Positions 10,340-20,332 of a stretch of DNA of 64,000 nucleotides are shown here, piece after piece. The stretch is from Cepaea nemoralis (taxonomy: Eukaryota > Mollusca > Gastropoda > Stylommatophora > Helicidae): contig JACEFZ010026898.1 of assembly GCA_014155875.1 (NCBI GenBank), positions 35,321 to 99,320 on the forward strand. The letters are read 5' to 3'. The notes under the pieces were generated by a model. It saw only the letters and a list, made by a program, of their open reading frames with translations, searched no databases and was not told the origin of the DNA. The translations under genes and the position numbers were made by a program. The first letter of the stretch is position 1. Each line of letters starts with the position of its first letter.

Positions 10340-11323
10340 GTGGCTGCAGAAACAACTATTCCAAAGTTAAAGAAGGTGGGTCGTAAGAAATGGTTGACTG
10401 AAGAAATTTTACACCTCATGGAAACAAGAAGACTCAACAAAAATAATTCTGTCAAATATGAAGAAATTCCCAGACAAGTCAGAACAATATGTAAGGAGAC
10501 AAAAGAAGCACGGCTTGAGGAAAAGTGCTTAGAAATTGAAAGCCAACACAACAGTCAAAATACCAAATTAGTGCACAAAAGAATTCAGGAACTTACTAAT
10601 AAAAGAACAAGTACATCAACAGGGTGTCTAAAAACTGAAGATGGCAAAATCATAATAGAAAAAGACCAGATTCTACAGGTATGGACAGATTATGTGAAAC
10701 ACCTTTATGATGATAACAGAGACGAACAGTATGATATTAGATTTAATAATGAAGGACCGCCATTTTTGGAGATGGAGGTTCGAAATGTTCTTAAGCATAT
10801 GAAAGCTGGCAAGGCCCCCGGTGCAGAAAACATCATAACAGAAATGATTAAAGCTTTAGAAGAATTTGGAATAGATCAAGTCACCAGACTGCTGAACACA
10901 TTATATGATACTGGAGATATACCTCCTGAATTATGTAACTATATATTTATTGCAATCCCAAAGAAATCAGGAACCTTGGAATGTGATCAACATAGAACTA
11001 TTAGTATAATGAGTCACATCACAAAGATTTTGCTAAGAATTATCATGCAAAGAATGAGGAAGAAGATACAACCTGAAATAGGGGAAGAACAATGCGGGTT
11101 TGTAGAAGGAAAGGGTACAGTAAATGCTGTGTATATGCTGCGAACAGTTATTAAACGTGCTATAGAAGTAAACAAGGATATACATCTTTGCTTTATTGAC
11201 TATACAAAGGCTTTTGATAGCGTTAGACATGTAAGCGTGGTGGATATGCTTGCAGATCTACAAATTGATGGGAAAGACATTAGACTTATAAAAAACATAT
11301 ATTGGAAACAACAAGCTGCATAA
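10340..11323 (+). pseudogene. LINE C reverse transcriptase, N-terminal and palm part
   Basis: This 327-residue frame holds a basic linker (WLTEEILHLMETRR), the block MKAGKAPGAENIITEMIKAL, the IPKKSGTLE and HRTISIMSHITKIL motifs, a QCGFVEGKGT block and motif A (LCFIDYTKAFD). A TAA ends it at 11321-11323 just after the thumb-proximal KDIRLI segment. The first Met is internal to a larger ancestral ORF, because the endonuclease is missing. RT activity of this piece alone is not expected: motif C lies downstream in another frame. Confidence 0.85.
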
Positions 11324-11414
11324 AGGATTGATAATGAAGTGGGACAGTATCAGCCAATTAAGAGATGTGTTAGGCAGGGATGTGTGATCTCTCCAGATCT
11401 TTTTTCCTTGTACA

Positions 11415-12068
11415 GTGAAAATATTTTCAGAAATTTTCAGAAATGTAGAGGATATAAATGGAATCAGCATTGGAAGACGAAACATCAATAACATTAGATA
11501 TGCAGATGATACAGTATTAATTGCAGACAATGCGCAGGACCTGCAACAATTAGTAGATGCGGTTGTTGTACACAGTGAGCAACTGGGGATAGAATTAAAT
11601 TGTAAAAAGACTCAGGCTATGGTCGTCAGTAGGAAGGAAGAATTGCCATAATGTAATATACGAGTAAATGGAAATATTCTTCAACAAGTGAATCGGTACA
11701 ATTATCTTGGAACAGTTATAACATCTGATGGGAGATGCCTTGAAGAGATTAGAACAAGAATCGCCATGGCGAAAGTAGCCTTTAGCAAGATGAAAAACAT
11801 TCTGACCAATAAAAAGATGTCAAATGAAACGAGAAAAAGAGTGTTGAGGGGATACATAGAGCCTGTTCTTTTGTATGGATGTGAAACTTGGAAAATGAGC
11901 AGTCAAGATGAAAAGCATCTGATGGCTGCAGAAATGTGGTTTCTGAGGAAAACGCAAAGAATACCATGGACAGACAGAAAAACCAATGACCAAGTACTAC
12001 AGGAGACAAATGAACATCGTAGACTGATTAGAGTAATTAGACGTAGACAGTCAAAATTTTTTGGACAT
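11415..12068 (+). pseudogene. LINE C reverse transcriptase C-terminal part
   Basis: The 11415-11651 piece holds motif C (IRYADDTVLIADN) and the following CKKTQAMVV segment. The 11688-12068 piece holds YNYLGTVITSDGR, the helix-rich MAKVAFSKMKNIL block, LYGCETW and the RRRQSKFFGH segment. The reading frame runs on artificially into the inserted LTR to 12143, so residues after FFGHC are LTR-encoded noise. Confidence 0.85.
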
Positions 12069-13474
12069 TGTCGCTTGTTTTCCCGGGAGAGAGTTGGAAT
12101 CAACAAGCACATCTTCAAACTTATTATCTGTTGGGATTATTGACTGACTTTTGTCTACACCCCTCCCTTCTGTCTTCCCTTCCATATATCTATTTCTTTC
12201 ACTCTCTCTGTTATTCTCTCAACACATACTCAGACAACAGTTCCTTTCAACAATAAATAAAAGATTTATTAAGAAAAACTATGTCTGGTGTATGTATGGA
12301 CTGTGTATATGGAGTTGGTATTGTCTGCTAGTGTGAATGCAAGATAGGACGGTTGATCTCCTATGTGCATTAGTTCTTCTCGTCTTTTCTGTCAGCCAAA
12401 ACACAGGACTGCACACACAGAAATGGAGTGATCTCACCATGAATGATCTCCTCCTGCTTGAGTCGGGAATTAATCCAATTCTTGTAGAAAACAACTGTTC
12501 AATGTCTTATCACCAGAAAATAATCCGATTTGGTAAGTCACTGAAGTTCATATATTTCCCGGTTTGGACGGTATTATAGTCCACCTCTGAATACACACCG
12601 CCACTATCCGACATTGTCTAGAGTTACTATGACTGTTCTACACCATGTCTATGGTTAACAAAGTTTAATGTTTCGGCACAGTGCAATTGCATGCAGTTTT
12701 AAGTGTCCCTGCTTGCCACAGGTTAACGTCTTTTCCTTTTAAGGGTTTTAGTTGTATATTTGTTTGAGCATACAGTGTTCTGTATTTGACGTTAAGTTAT
12801 CACTTCTTCATATTAAAACATGTCTATGTTCTTGTTGTTTCTAAGTAGGTACTTTATTTGCTCAAGTGTAGTAACCTTCATCTCTTCTATGATTTCAATA
12901 GGAGATTTGAACCTTATATATATATATATATATATATCTATAGAATTAATGTAAGTCCGCGAATCGAAATTTATCCGCAGCCAAGCACTCTATCCCATTA
13001 TAAGGGAGGATATTTCTATTCATTACAGGACACATTAAATCTATCTTTCCGTCCAGTTTGGTAGCACACACTAAACAGAAACTCCATGTTCAGCTTTTTA
13101 TATCGCGTGTCCCATTCTCCGTTGAGTGTTTTATATCCATACATCAACAGTCGCATTTGCCGTTCCCGTAACATCAAACGTTCAGTGAAATCACGTATAC
13201 GTCCGGGCGCTCCGTTCTCCGCTGTTGCGTTGGTCCTCTGTCCATCGCTTGTTTTCACTTCAAAGCATTCTCCGTTCATTTTCCCGTCGGCCGATCCGAG
13301 CGGGAGTCACTGACCTCGGCTCGTACCTGTATCCTATTTTTATATTCGTAGGTCAATGATCGTTAATTTTATTCCTCCTCTCAGAATGAAGTACACAATT
13401 GTTAACCCTCCTCCTTCATTGCATTTTGATATGTAAGTTGTCAAGGAATCACTAAACTGCAGTTTTTTTTTACA
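12069..13474 (-). mobile_element. Gypsy family 1: left LTR (3' LTR in element orientation)
   Basis: This LTR is nearly identical to 17180-18576; I counted about ten substitutions plus small length changes in a TA run and a T run. On the plus strand it starts tgtcgcttg and ends ttttttttaca, giving TG...CA termini. It is inserted into the LINE C coding region at 12068/12069. A polypurine tract on the minus strand (AAGAGGGGG, plus-strand 13480-13488) lies just inside it, as expected for a minus-strand element. It contains a short (TA)n run near 12916-12936. Confidence 0.92.
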
Positions 13475-13476
13475 TA

Positions 13477-13490
13477 GGCCCCCTCTTAAG
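13477..13490 (-). other. Polypurine tract, Gypsy family 1
   Basis: The minus strand reads AAGAGGGGGCC next to the LTR edge, the usual site of plus-strand DNA priming. The same motif stands beside the LTR of Gypsy family 2 (38853-38865) and at 18579-18592. Confidence 0.7.
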
Positions 13491-13796
13491 AGAGTTGACC
13501 GCGTCGACTCTTCATCCCTGTAGTTTTGATTCCTATGATCCTCCAACTTATTCCTCTTCCTCTGGAGTTGGATGTCTAGATAAGAAATCCGCTCCTACAT
13601 TCTCCTTACCATGGATCTTCCACTGTGAAGTTGTCCTGTTGCATCAACAACGGCCATCACATCCCTCATGCGTTGAGCTTCTGCGAAGTAGCTATTAACA
13701 TAACGTGTTGCTGATATGATTGGATCCTCACATGGATCAACACCTCATCCAGTAGGCGACGTCATATGCACCCTACCATACTACTCAAGACTGAAA

Positions 13797-14972
13797 CTAG
13801 TGTTGGCTCATCGCTCCTGTACGTTCAGTCGACCTCCTTTCCACTGGCGTAAGCGATGGCTCACAATACAGACGGATCGTCCCATCCTGATTGTAACACT
13901 GCTTCCATGTCCTCTTGGTTTCCCCCGGCTTTGCCTCTGGGGATGTTCCCCTTCGTCCTCGTTGGACCGAGTCGTCTTTCCCAAATCTCCTGGACTTTTG
14001 CTTCCAGGACCATCTTGGGCGATATTGTATCTGGTCATCCAATCTTCGGTTGGAGTCCTGGGTAATTCTCGCCTTTCCCGACGTTACCCACCCCTTCTGA
14101 ACTTGGTTACCGGTGAAACTTTCACTCTTGTCCTTTCCCTGACTTGTGATTTCCCTCCTCCTGTCGTTGGGTAAATCTGACCTATCACGTACTGTCCCAT
14201 AGGCCCTCTTATGTTGTACTGGCGATCTCTGGTCTTCGTCTGGACTGGTAACTTGTGTCCCAATGGCTGCCATCACCGTAAAGTGCGAAGCTTTACTCCC
14301 GGATCTCTCCTCATATTTCCTAATGAGATGTCTAGGGAGATTTTTCTGCTCTTCCCCGATCCGGATTTTGTAGATGTTCTTGGACACCACCTTTTCCACA
14401 GGATAAGGTCCTTTCCATCCTACTTGGAGTATATTGGTCTCTGCTGGACCCCACACCTCCACTTTGTCTTCCACTTTAAGAGCTATGTTACTCTTAGTTC
14501 GCTTGATGGGTGGTGCTTTCTGGCACTCCGAACAAGACTTCAACCACCGGCGTACATCTCCGGTCATTCCTGGCCAGCAATAATGGCCGGAAATTTGCTG
14601 CAAGGTCTCTCGGACACCCATATGTCGATTCTCGCCTATGATGTGTCCACGCTGAAGAATGTGAGGACGGTGGGTCTCTGGAACCACCCACTGCTCGTGC
14701 AGGTTATCTCCCCTCCCAGCTCTCCGATAGAGTAGTCGATTCTTCAAAAAGTACTGTCCCCGTTCTGGTGGCTCAGCACTTCTTTGCAGCTTCCTGTAGC
14801 AAGGACGCAACGTAGTATCCTTCCTCTGGGCAGTATGCAATTCTCCTATCCCTGAGTTGTCGCATAGTGTCTCTGCCTCTTTTTCCTTCCCTTGAGATCC
14901 ACTGACTACTGTTCCCTTGTGGGCTGGCTGTTTGGGCATCCCCAAAAAGACATATTTCGTGCCAATGATCAT
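13797..14972 (-). pseudogene. Gypsy 1 protease C-end, IN zinc-binding domain and GPY/F module (copy 1)
   Basis: The 391-residue frame begins at the end of the protease fold (MIIGTKYVFLG). It continues with an integrase H2C2 zinc-binding region (HIIGENRHMG and CSECQKAPP around residues 105-155, with a YCWPGM block between). It then jumps straight to a C-terminal GPY/F-like module (VGWKGPYPVEK, about residues 182-195) and a basic tail ending at residue 391. The D,D(35)E catalytic core normally between zinc finger and GPY/F is missing with the frame preserved. The N-terminal Met is an artefact of the nonsense codon at 15036 upstream; in copy 2 the frame continues through the protease. Product role: a zinc-binding, nucleic-acid-interacting fragment without strand-transfer activity. 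Confidence 0.85.
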
Positions 14973-15035
14973 TGGGAATAGGGAGTCAGCTAATACAGCC
15001 GCAGGAATAATGCCCGTGACGTACCTGGATTTAAT

Positions 15036-15218
15036 CTACACCTTGGCGATTGGCAGCGTCATGGTAACCGCACTCCTCATTGCCGGCTGTATCTCTATGG
15101 TCTCCCCTGTAAATTGGTCTGGGCGTACCAAGCTGGCGTCTATCACCGCTTCCCCATCCAAACCTGTATCGTAGAGACAAACAACCTGCTGGCCATTGAC
15201 TTCAATCAGTTCAACCAC
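15036..15218 (-). pseudogene. Gypsy 1 aspartic protease, truncated by nonsense codon (copy 1)
   Basis: The frame carries the protease active-site signature (VCLYDTGLDGEAVIDASLV; DTG triad with LDG in place of the usual A-rich context). It ends at a TAG codon just after LPIAKV. Copy 2 has GAG at this point (plus strand atctccacc against atctacacc), so one base change inactivated copy 1. The frame is the same as the zinc-knuckle frame upstream, separated only by one TAA. Confidence 0.85.
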
Positions 15219-15230
15219 AGGTGGCCTCTC

Positions 15231-15650
15231 TTAGTCCGGAGTGTCTTCCATCTCCTTGACCGGTTCCTTGCCTTCCTCTTTTGATTCCTCGAGGTTGGTT
15301 ATGCAATTGGCGTCTTCTGCCTTGCATCTGCAATCCACATTATTATGTGTTTTCGATTGGCAGTGTGTGCACCATGTTCCCTTCCTAGGTTTCCGTGTGT
15401 CCTTTTTGTTCTTTTCTCCTTCGCCGACCTCAGCCTTGTCTGTGATCACCGTCGTAGGAATCACTTTGCATGCTGCGAGGTAAGAACTTTTAGGTTTCGA
15501 TCTGCAGTCCTTCGTGTTATGAGATGGCACCTTGCAGAATGAACACCACTTCTCGGACCACTTTCGTTTCGCTGGAGAATTCGAGGTGTTCTGGTTTCCT
15601 TCCTTCACCTTCTCTGAACTCTCTTCTGTGTGCTTTATATAAGGTTCCAC
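15231..15650 (-). CDS. Gypsy 1 nucleocapsid-like region with two CCHC zinc knuckles (copy 1)
   Basis: The 139-residue frame has two C-x2-C-x4-H-x4-C knuckles: CSFCKVPSHNTKDC and CTHCQSKTHNNVDC. A lysine-rich spacer lies between them. It sits in the same reading frame as gag (separated by a TAA at 15687-15689 and 12 codons) and as the protease (separated by the TAA at 15231-15233). The TAA at the knuckle/protease border is present in both internal copies. Knuckles of this type bind the element's RNA. The annotated Met is only the first in frame after the gag stop, so natural expression would need readthrough or the stop may be a recent lesion. Confidence 0.8.
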   Translation of the reverse strand: MEPYIKHTEESSEKVKEGNQNTSNSPAKRKWSEKWCSFCKVPSHNTKDCRSKPKSSYLAACKVIPTTVITDKAEVGEGEKNKKDTRKPRKGTWCTHCQSKTHNNVDCRCKAEDANCITNLEESKEEGKEPVKEMEDTPD

Positions 15651-15686
15651 TTTTTCTCCTTCCCAATTCTTAGGTTTCTTTTTCTC

Positions 15687-16664
15687 TTATTTCTCCTGAC
15701 CTTTGGTTTGAATACTGAGTTCCGCAGCCTCCCTATGTACCTCTACGAATCGTTCCGCCAGCTTATTCACAACATCACTCCGTTCTGCCCCTTGTTCTCC
15801 CAAGAAGGTTCTGAGAGGTTTCGACATTTGCTTTCGCATCTGGTCGACCACCATCATCTCTTCGAGACTCTCATAATCCCTCTTGAATTCTGACAAGTCC
15901 ATCCATTTCTTTAGATAGGATTTCAGCCTCAGACTGTAGGCGGCGAATAGTTCTCCCGGCTCTCGTCTAGACGATCTAAACTTCTTCCTATACGTTTGTG
16001 CTGTGACTTCATAATGTTTCATCAAAGCGGCTTTCAATTCCTCGTACTGATTTTCATGTCCTGGTGGTAGGCGTGTGTAGACCTCGTAGCCCGAACCACG
16101 TAAGGCATGGGATAATTTAAGAGCCCATCGGGTTCTATCCAGTCCCATAGCGACTGCCATAGCCTCGAACCGATCCAAAAACTGGTATATCTTCTCTTTA
16201 CTTTCATCAAAGACCGCCAAGGGAAACTTCATGGCATGGTAACCCTGTCCAATCATGTGGGTTGCCCCAGGTGAAGATGAACTTCCTTCTGCTGCATCTA
16301 TTTCACCCTTAGTTTGTGTCTTGAGTTCTAACTCTTTCAAGCGGTATTCATGTTCCATTTCTTGTCTCCTGGCAGTCTGTTCCATTTCCAGTTTCTTGGT
16401 CTCCTGGTCCAGTTTCTTGGCCTCTTGTTCCATTTCCAGTAGCTTGGTCTCCTGTTCCAGTTTCTTGGCCTCTTGTTCCATTTCCAGTCGCTTGGTCTCC
16501 ACCTCTATTCTTCTCACTTCCAACTCGGCCTTTCGATCTTCTCTTTCCGCTTGCCGAATTTCCCTCTCTCGTTCCCGTATGTAATCAGTTAGTTCCGAAC
16601 CAGCTAAACCAATTTCCTCCCCGTTGGCCCTCAGTTCGGCTGTAGTTACTTTAGGAGTTGCCAT
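15687..16664 (-). CDS. Gypsy 1 gag with coiled coil and SCAN-like capsid segment
   Basis: The frame is 325 residues from ATG at 16664 (MATPKVTTAEL). Residues about 28-115 form a strongly charged repetitive coiled coil with EQEAKKLEQE-type units. Residues about 150-300 form a capsid-like helical domain. Its second half (RREPGELFAAYSLRLKSYLKKW, then a VVDQ-type helix, then LRTFLGEQG) resembles the SCAN domain, which is known to derive from Gmr1-like Gypsy capsid. The frame is intact, so it could still make capsid protein. The leader between the LTR and the ATG is about 515 bp. The stop at 15687 separates it from the zinc knuckles in the same frame. Confidence 0.82.
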   Translation of the reverse strand: MATPKVTTAELRANGEEIGLAGSELTDYIREREREIRQAEREDRKAELEVRRIEVETKRLEMEQEAKKLEQETKLLEMEQEAKKLDQETKKLEMEQTARRQEMEHEYRLKELELKTQTKGEIDAAEGSSSSPGATHMIGQGYHAMKFPLAVFDESKEKIYQFLDRFEAMAVAMGLDRTRWALKLSHALRGSGYEVYTRLPPGHENQYEELKAALMKHYEVTAQTYRKKFRSSRREPGELFAAYSLRLKSYLKKWMDLSEFKRDYESLEEMMVVDQMRKQMSKPLRTFLGEQGAERSDVVNKLAERFVEVHREAAELSIQTKGQEK

Positions 16665-17157
16665 AGTTAAAGCAGGTAAGTCAGCAAGTTGAGTACAGAC
16701 ACCTCAAAGCAATAAAGAAGTCCTTCCTATAAACAGCTAATCTACCTAGAACCTATATCATTTATCTATGCCTGTCTAATATTATAAATCTACAACACTA
16801 CACAGTACATCACAACCACTCTCTCATCCACAAGAGGCGATATAGGATAACGACTTATGTAGACGTGTGACCGTGTGACTAGGTATGTAATGTGTCTTAC
16901 CACCTATCCACATTCACTCTGTCTGGAACTTTCTCACTGTAAAGTCACCAGCATTAATGAAATGGTTCTACCATAAATGTAATGGCACCATATATCCAAT
17001 GGACGTCCTTCCATTAAAAGTCATCAATGTATACTTATATTTATTCCCATCAGTATGTCCCAACATGTAGGTACTCCGCTATGCCTGTGCCAATATGCAG
17101 GTACCCCTCTATGCATATGTCCTGTTATGCCTCCAGGTCATATGGGTATTATTTTCT
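16665..17157 (-). other. Gypsy 1 leader between primer site and gag
   Basis: This is non-coding leader sequence. It holds short degenerate tandem units near 17050-17125 (tatgcctgtgccaatatgcaggtacc-like and atgcatatgtcc-like). No ORF is recognised. Confidence 0.6.
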
Positions 17158-17175
17158 ACCCCGCTCGCTCCACCA
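17158..17175 (-). other. Primer binding site candidate, Gypsy family 1
   Basis: On the minus strand, TGGTGGAGCGAGCGGGG lies four bases inside the LTR end. It begins with TGG as required to pair with a tRNA CCA end. I cannot assign the tRNA. Confidence 0.6.
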
Positions 17176-17179
17176 ATTA

Positions 17180-18576
17180 TGTCGCTTGTTTTCCCGGGAG
17201 AGAGTTGGAATCAACAAGCACATCTTCAAACTTATTATCTGTTGGGATTATTGACTGACTTTTGTCTACACCCCTCCCTTCTGTCTTCCCTTCCATATAT
17301 CTATTTCTTTCACTCTCTCTGTTATTCTCTCAACACATACTCAGACAACAGTTCCTTTCAACAATAAATAAAGATTTATTAAGAAAAACTATGTCTGGTG
17401 TATGTATGGACTGTGTATATGGAGTTGGTATTGTCTGCTAGTGTGAATGCAAGATAGGACGGTTGATCTCCTATGTGCATTAGTTCTTCTCGTCTTTTCT
17501 GTCAGCCAAAACACAGGACTGCACACACAGAAATGGAGTGATCTCACCATGAATGATCTCCTCCTGCTTGAGTCGGGAATTAATCCAATTCTTGTAGAAA
17601 ACAACTGTTCAATGTCTTATCACCAGAAAATAATCCGATTTGGTAAGTCACTGAAGTTCATATATTTCCCGGTTTGGACGGTATTATAATCCACCTCTGA
17701 ATACACACCGCCACTATCCGACATTGTCTAGAGTTACTATGACTGTTCTACACCATGTCTATGGTTAACAAAGTTTAATGTTTCGGCACAGTGCAATTGC
17801 ATGCAGTTTTAAGTGTCCCTGCTTGCCACAGGTTAACGTCTTTTCCTTTTAAGGGTTTTAGTTGTATATTTGTTTGAGCATACAGTGTTCTGTATTTGAC
17901 GTTAAGTTATCACTTCTTCATATTAAAACATGTCTATGTTCTTGTTGTTTCTAAGTAGGTACTTTATTTGCTCAAGTGTAGTAACCTTCATCTCTTCTAT
18001 GATTTCAATAGGAGATTTGAACCTTATATATATATATATATCTATAGAATTAATGTAAGTCCCCGAATCGAAATTTATCCGCAGCCAAGCACTCTATCCC
18101 ATTATAAGGGAGGATATTTCTATTCATTACAGGACACATAAAATCTATCTTTCCGTCCAGTTTGGTAGCACACACTAAACAGAAACTCCATGTTCAGCTT
18201 TTTATATCGCGTGTCCCATTCTCCGTTGAGTGTTTGATATCCATACATCAACAGTCGCATTTGCCGTTCCCGTAACATCAAACGTTCAGTGAAATCACGT
18301 ATACGTCCGGGCGCTCCGTTCTCCGCTGTTGCGCTGGTCCTCTGTCCATCGCTCGTTTTCACTTCAAAGCATTCTCCGTTCATTTTCCCGTCGGCCGATC
18401 CGAGCGGGAGTCACTGACCTCGGCGCGTACCTGTATCCTATTTTTATATTCGTAGGTCAATGATCGTTAATTGTATTCCTCCTCTCAGAATGAAGTACAC
18501 AATTGTTAACCCTCCTCCTTCATTGCATTTTGATATGTAAGTTGTCAAGGAATCACTAAACTGCAGTTTTTTGACA
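17180..18576 (-). mobile_element. Gypsy family 1: middle LTR shared by two internal regions
   Basis: This LTR has TG...CA ends and is almost the same as 12069-13474. It serves as the 5' LTR for internal region 1 and as the 3' LTR for internal region 2, giving the tandem layout LTR-internal-LTR-internal. Visible differences from the left LTR include a shorter TA run near 18027-18040 and a shorter T run before the terminal CA. Confidence 0.92.
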
Positions 18577-18898
18577 TAGGCCCCCTCTTAAGAGAGTTGA
18601 CCGCGTCGACTCTTCATCCCTGTAGTTTTGATTCCTATGATCCTCCAACTTATTCCTCTTCCTCTGGAGTTGGATGTCTAGATAAGAAATCCGCTCCTAC
18701 ATTCTCCTTACCATGGATCTTCCACTGTGAAGTTGTCCTGTTGCATCAACAACGACCATCACATCCCTCATGCGTTGAGCTTCTGCGAAGTAGCTATTAA
18801 CATAACGTGTTGATGATATGATTGGATCCTCACATGGATCAACACCTCATCCAGTAGGCGACGTCATATGCACCCTACCATACTACTCAAGACTGAAA

Positions 18899-20320
18899 CT
18901 AGTGTTGGCTCATCGCTCCTGTACGTTCAGTCGACCTCCTTTCCACTGGCGTAAGCGATGGCTCACAATACAGACGGATCGTCCCATCCTGATTGTAACA
19001 CTGCTTCCATGTCCTCTTTTTTTCCCCCGGCTTTGCCTCTGGGGATGTTCCCCTTCGTCCTCGTTGGACCGAGTCGTCTTTCCCAAATCTCCTGGACTTT
19101 TGCTTCCAGGACCATCTTGGGCGATATTGTATCTGGTCATCCAATCTTCGGTTGGAGTCCTGGGTAATTCTCGCCTTTCCCGACGTTACCCACCCCTTCT
19201 GAACTTGGTTACCGGTGAAACTTTCACTCTTGTCCTTTCCCTGACTTGTGATTTCCCTCCTCCTGTCGTTGGGTAAATCTGACCTATCACGTACTGTCCC
19301 ATAGGCCCTCTTATGTTGTACTGGCGATCTCTGGTCTTCGTCTGGACTGGTAACTTTTGTCCCAATGGCTGCCATCACCGTAAAGTGCGAAGCTTTACTC
19401 CCGGATCTCTCCTCATATTTCCTAATGAGATGTCTAGGGAGATTTTTCTGCTCTTCCCCGATCCGGATTTTGTAGATGTTCTTGGACAACCCTTTTTCCA
19501 CAGGATAAGGTCCTTTCCATCCTACTTGGAGTATATTGGTCTCTGCTGGACCCCACACCTCCACTTTGTCTTCCACTTTAAGAGCTATGTTACTCTTAGT
19601 TCGCTTGATGGGTGGTGCTTTCTGCCACTCCGAACAAGACTTCAACCACCGGCGTACATCTCCGGTCATTCCTGGCCAGCAATAATGGCCGGAAATTTGC
19701 TGCAAGGTCTCTCGGACACCCATATGTCGATTCTCGCCTATGATGTGTCCACTCTGAAGAATGTGAGGACGGTGGGTCTCTGGAACCACCCACTGCTCGT
19801 GCAGGTTATCTCCCCTCCCAGCTCTCCGATAGAGTAGTCGATTCTTCAAAAAGTACTGTCCCCGTTCTGGTGGCTCAGCACTTCTTTGCAGCTTCCTGTA
19901 GCAAGGACGCAACGTAGTATCCTTCCTCTGGGCAGTATGCAATTCTCCTATCCCTGAGTTGTTGCATAGTGTATCTGCCTCTTTTTCCTTCCCTTGAGAT
20001 TCACTGACTACTGTTCCCTTGTGGGCTGGCTGTTTGGGCATCCCCAAAAAGACATATTTCGTGCCAATGATCATTGGGATTAGGGAGTCAGCTAATACAG
20101 CCGCAGGAATAATGCCCGTGACGTACCTGGATTTAATCTCCACCTTGGCGATTGGCAGCGTCATGGTAACCGCACTCCTCATTGCCGGCTGTATCTCTAT
20201 GGTCTCCCCTGTAAATTGGTCTGGGCGTACCAAGCTGGCGTCTATCACCGCTTCCCCATCCAAACCTGTATCGTAGAGACAAACAACCTGCTGGCCATTG
20301 ACTTCAATCAGTTCGACCAC
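18899..20320 (-). CDS. Gypsy 1 protease + IN zinc-binding + GPY/F polyprotein (copy 2)
   Basis: This is a 473-residue open frame. Residues 1-95 are the aspartic protease (CLYDTGLDG near residue 14; the fold ends near IIGTKYVFLG). Residues about 130-240 are the IN zinc-binding region (HIIGENRHMG, YCWPGM and a C-terminal cysteine block reading CSEWQ instead of CSECQ, so one zinc-ligand cysteine is replaced by Trp). Residues about 250-300 are the GPY/F module (GWKGPYPVEKG). The remainder is a basic, low-complexity tail. RT, RNase H and the IN catalytic core are absent. The Met is a plausible start only if the TAA at 20333 is not read through. Function, if any, would be as a trans-complemented polyprotein fragment. 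Confidence 0.85.
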   Translation of the reverse strand: MVELIEVNGQQVVCLYDTGLDGEAVIDASLVRPDQFTGETIEIQPAMRSAVTMTLPIAKVEIKSRYVTGIIPAAVLADSLIPMIIGTKYVFLGMPKQPAHKGTVVSESQGKEKEADTLCNNSGIGELHTAQRKDTTLRPCYRKLQRSAEPPERGQYFLKNRLLYRRAGRGDNLHEQWVVPETHRPHILQSGHIIGENRHMGVRETLQQISGHYCWPGMTGDVRRWLKSCSEWQKAPPIKRTKSNIALKVEDKVEVWGPAETNILQVGWKGPYPVEKGLSKNIYKIRIGEEQKNLPRHLIRKYEERSGSKASHFTVMAAIGTKVTSPDEDQRSPVQHKRAYGTVRDRSDLPNDRRREITSQGKDKSESFTGNQVQKGWVTSGKARITQDSNRRLDDQIQYRPRWSWKQKSRRFGKDDSVQRGRRGTSPEAKPGEKKRTWKQCYNQDGTIRLYCEPSLTPVERRSTERTGAMSQH

Positions 20321-20332
20321 AGGTGGCCTCTC

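Larger units (their letters stand above)
10337..12068 (+). mobile_element. LINE C: 5'-truncated APE-type LINE with near-complete RT
   Basis: The element begins abruptly inside LINE A1 and ends where a Gypsy LTR is inserted at 12069. It covers the linker after the endonuclease, the RT fingers/palm and the C-terminal region, in three frames: 10340-11323, 11415-11651 and 11688-12068. Catalytic motif A is IDYTKAFD and motif C is YADDTVL, so the catalytic aspartates are present. Only two frame breaks separate the pieces, so this copy is younger than A1. The remaining C-terminal segment would have been on the far side of the Gypsy insertion and is not found there. Confidence 0.88.
13475..17179 (-). 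mobile_element. Gypsy family 1: internal region 1 (gag-PR-IN zinc finger-GPY/F, no RT)
   Basis: This 3.7-kb internal region is read from 17179 down. Its order is primer binding site, gag (16664-15687), zinc knuckles (15650-15231), protease (15218-15036), then IN zinc-binding, GPY/F module and a tail (14972-13797), and the polypurine tract. The protease runs directly into the IN zinc-binding segment, which fits the PR-IN-RT order of Gmr1-like Gypsy elements. The integrase catalytic core, RT and RNase H are all absent. At 3.7 kb the region is too short to hold them, and the second internal copy has the same junctions. Confidence 0.88.

Noticed and set aside
12279..12579. Short frames in the LTR on both strands, repeated at 17389-17689
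   Set aside because: They are conserved only because the two LTRs are near-identical. No motif is visible and LTRs of this type are non-coding.
13716..14735. Plus-strand frames of 152 and 174 residues within the Gypsy internal region
   Set aside because: They are shadows of the minus-strand protease-integrase frame, and the same shadows appear in the second copy at 18818-19837.
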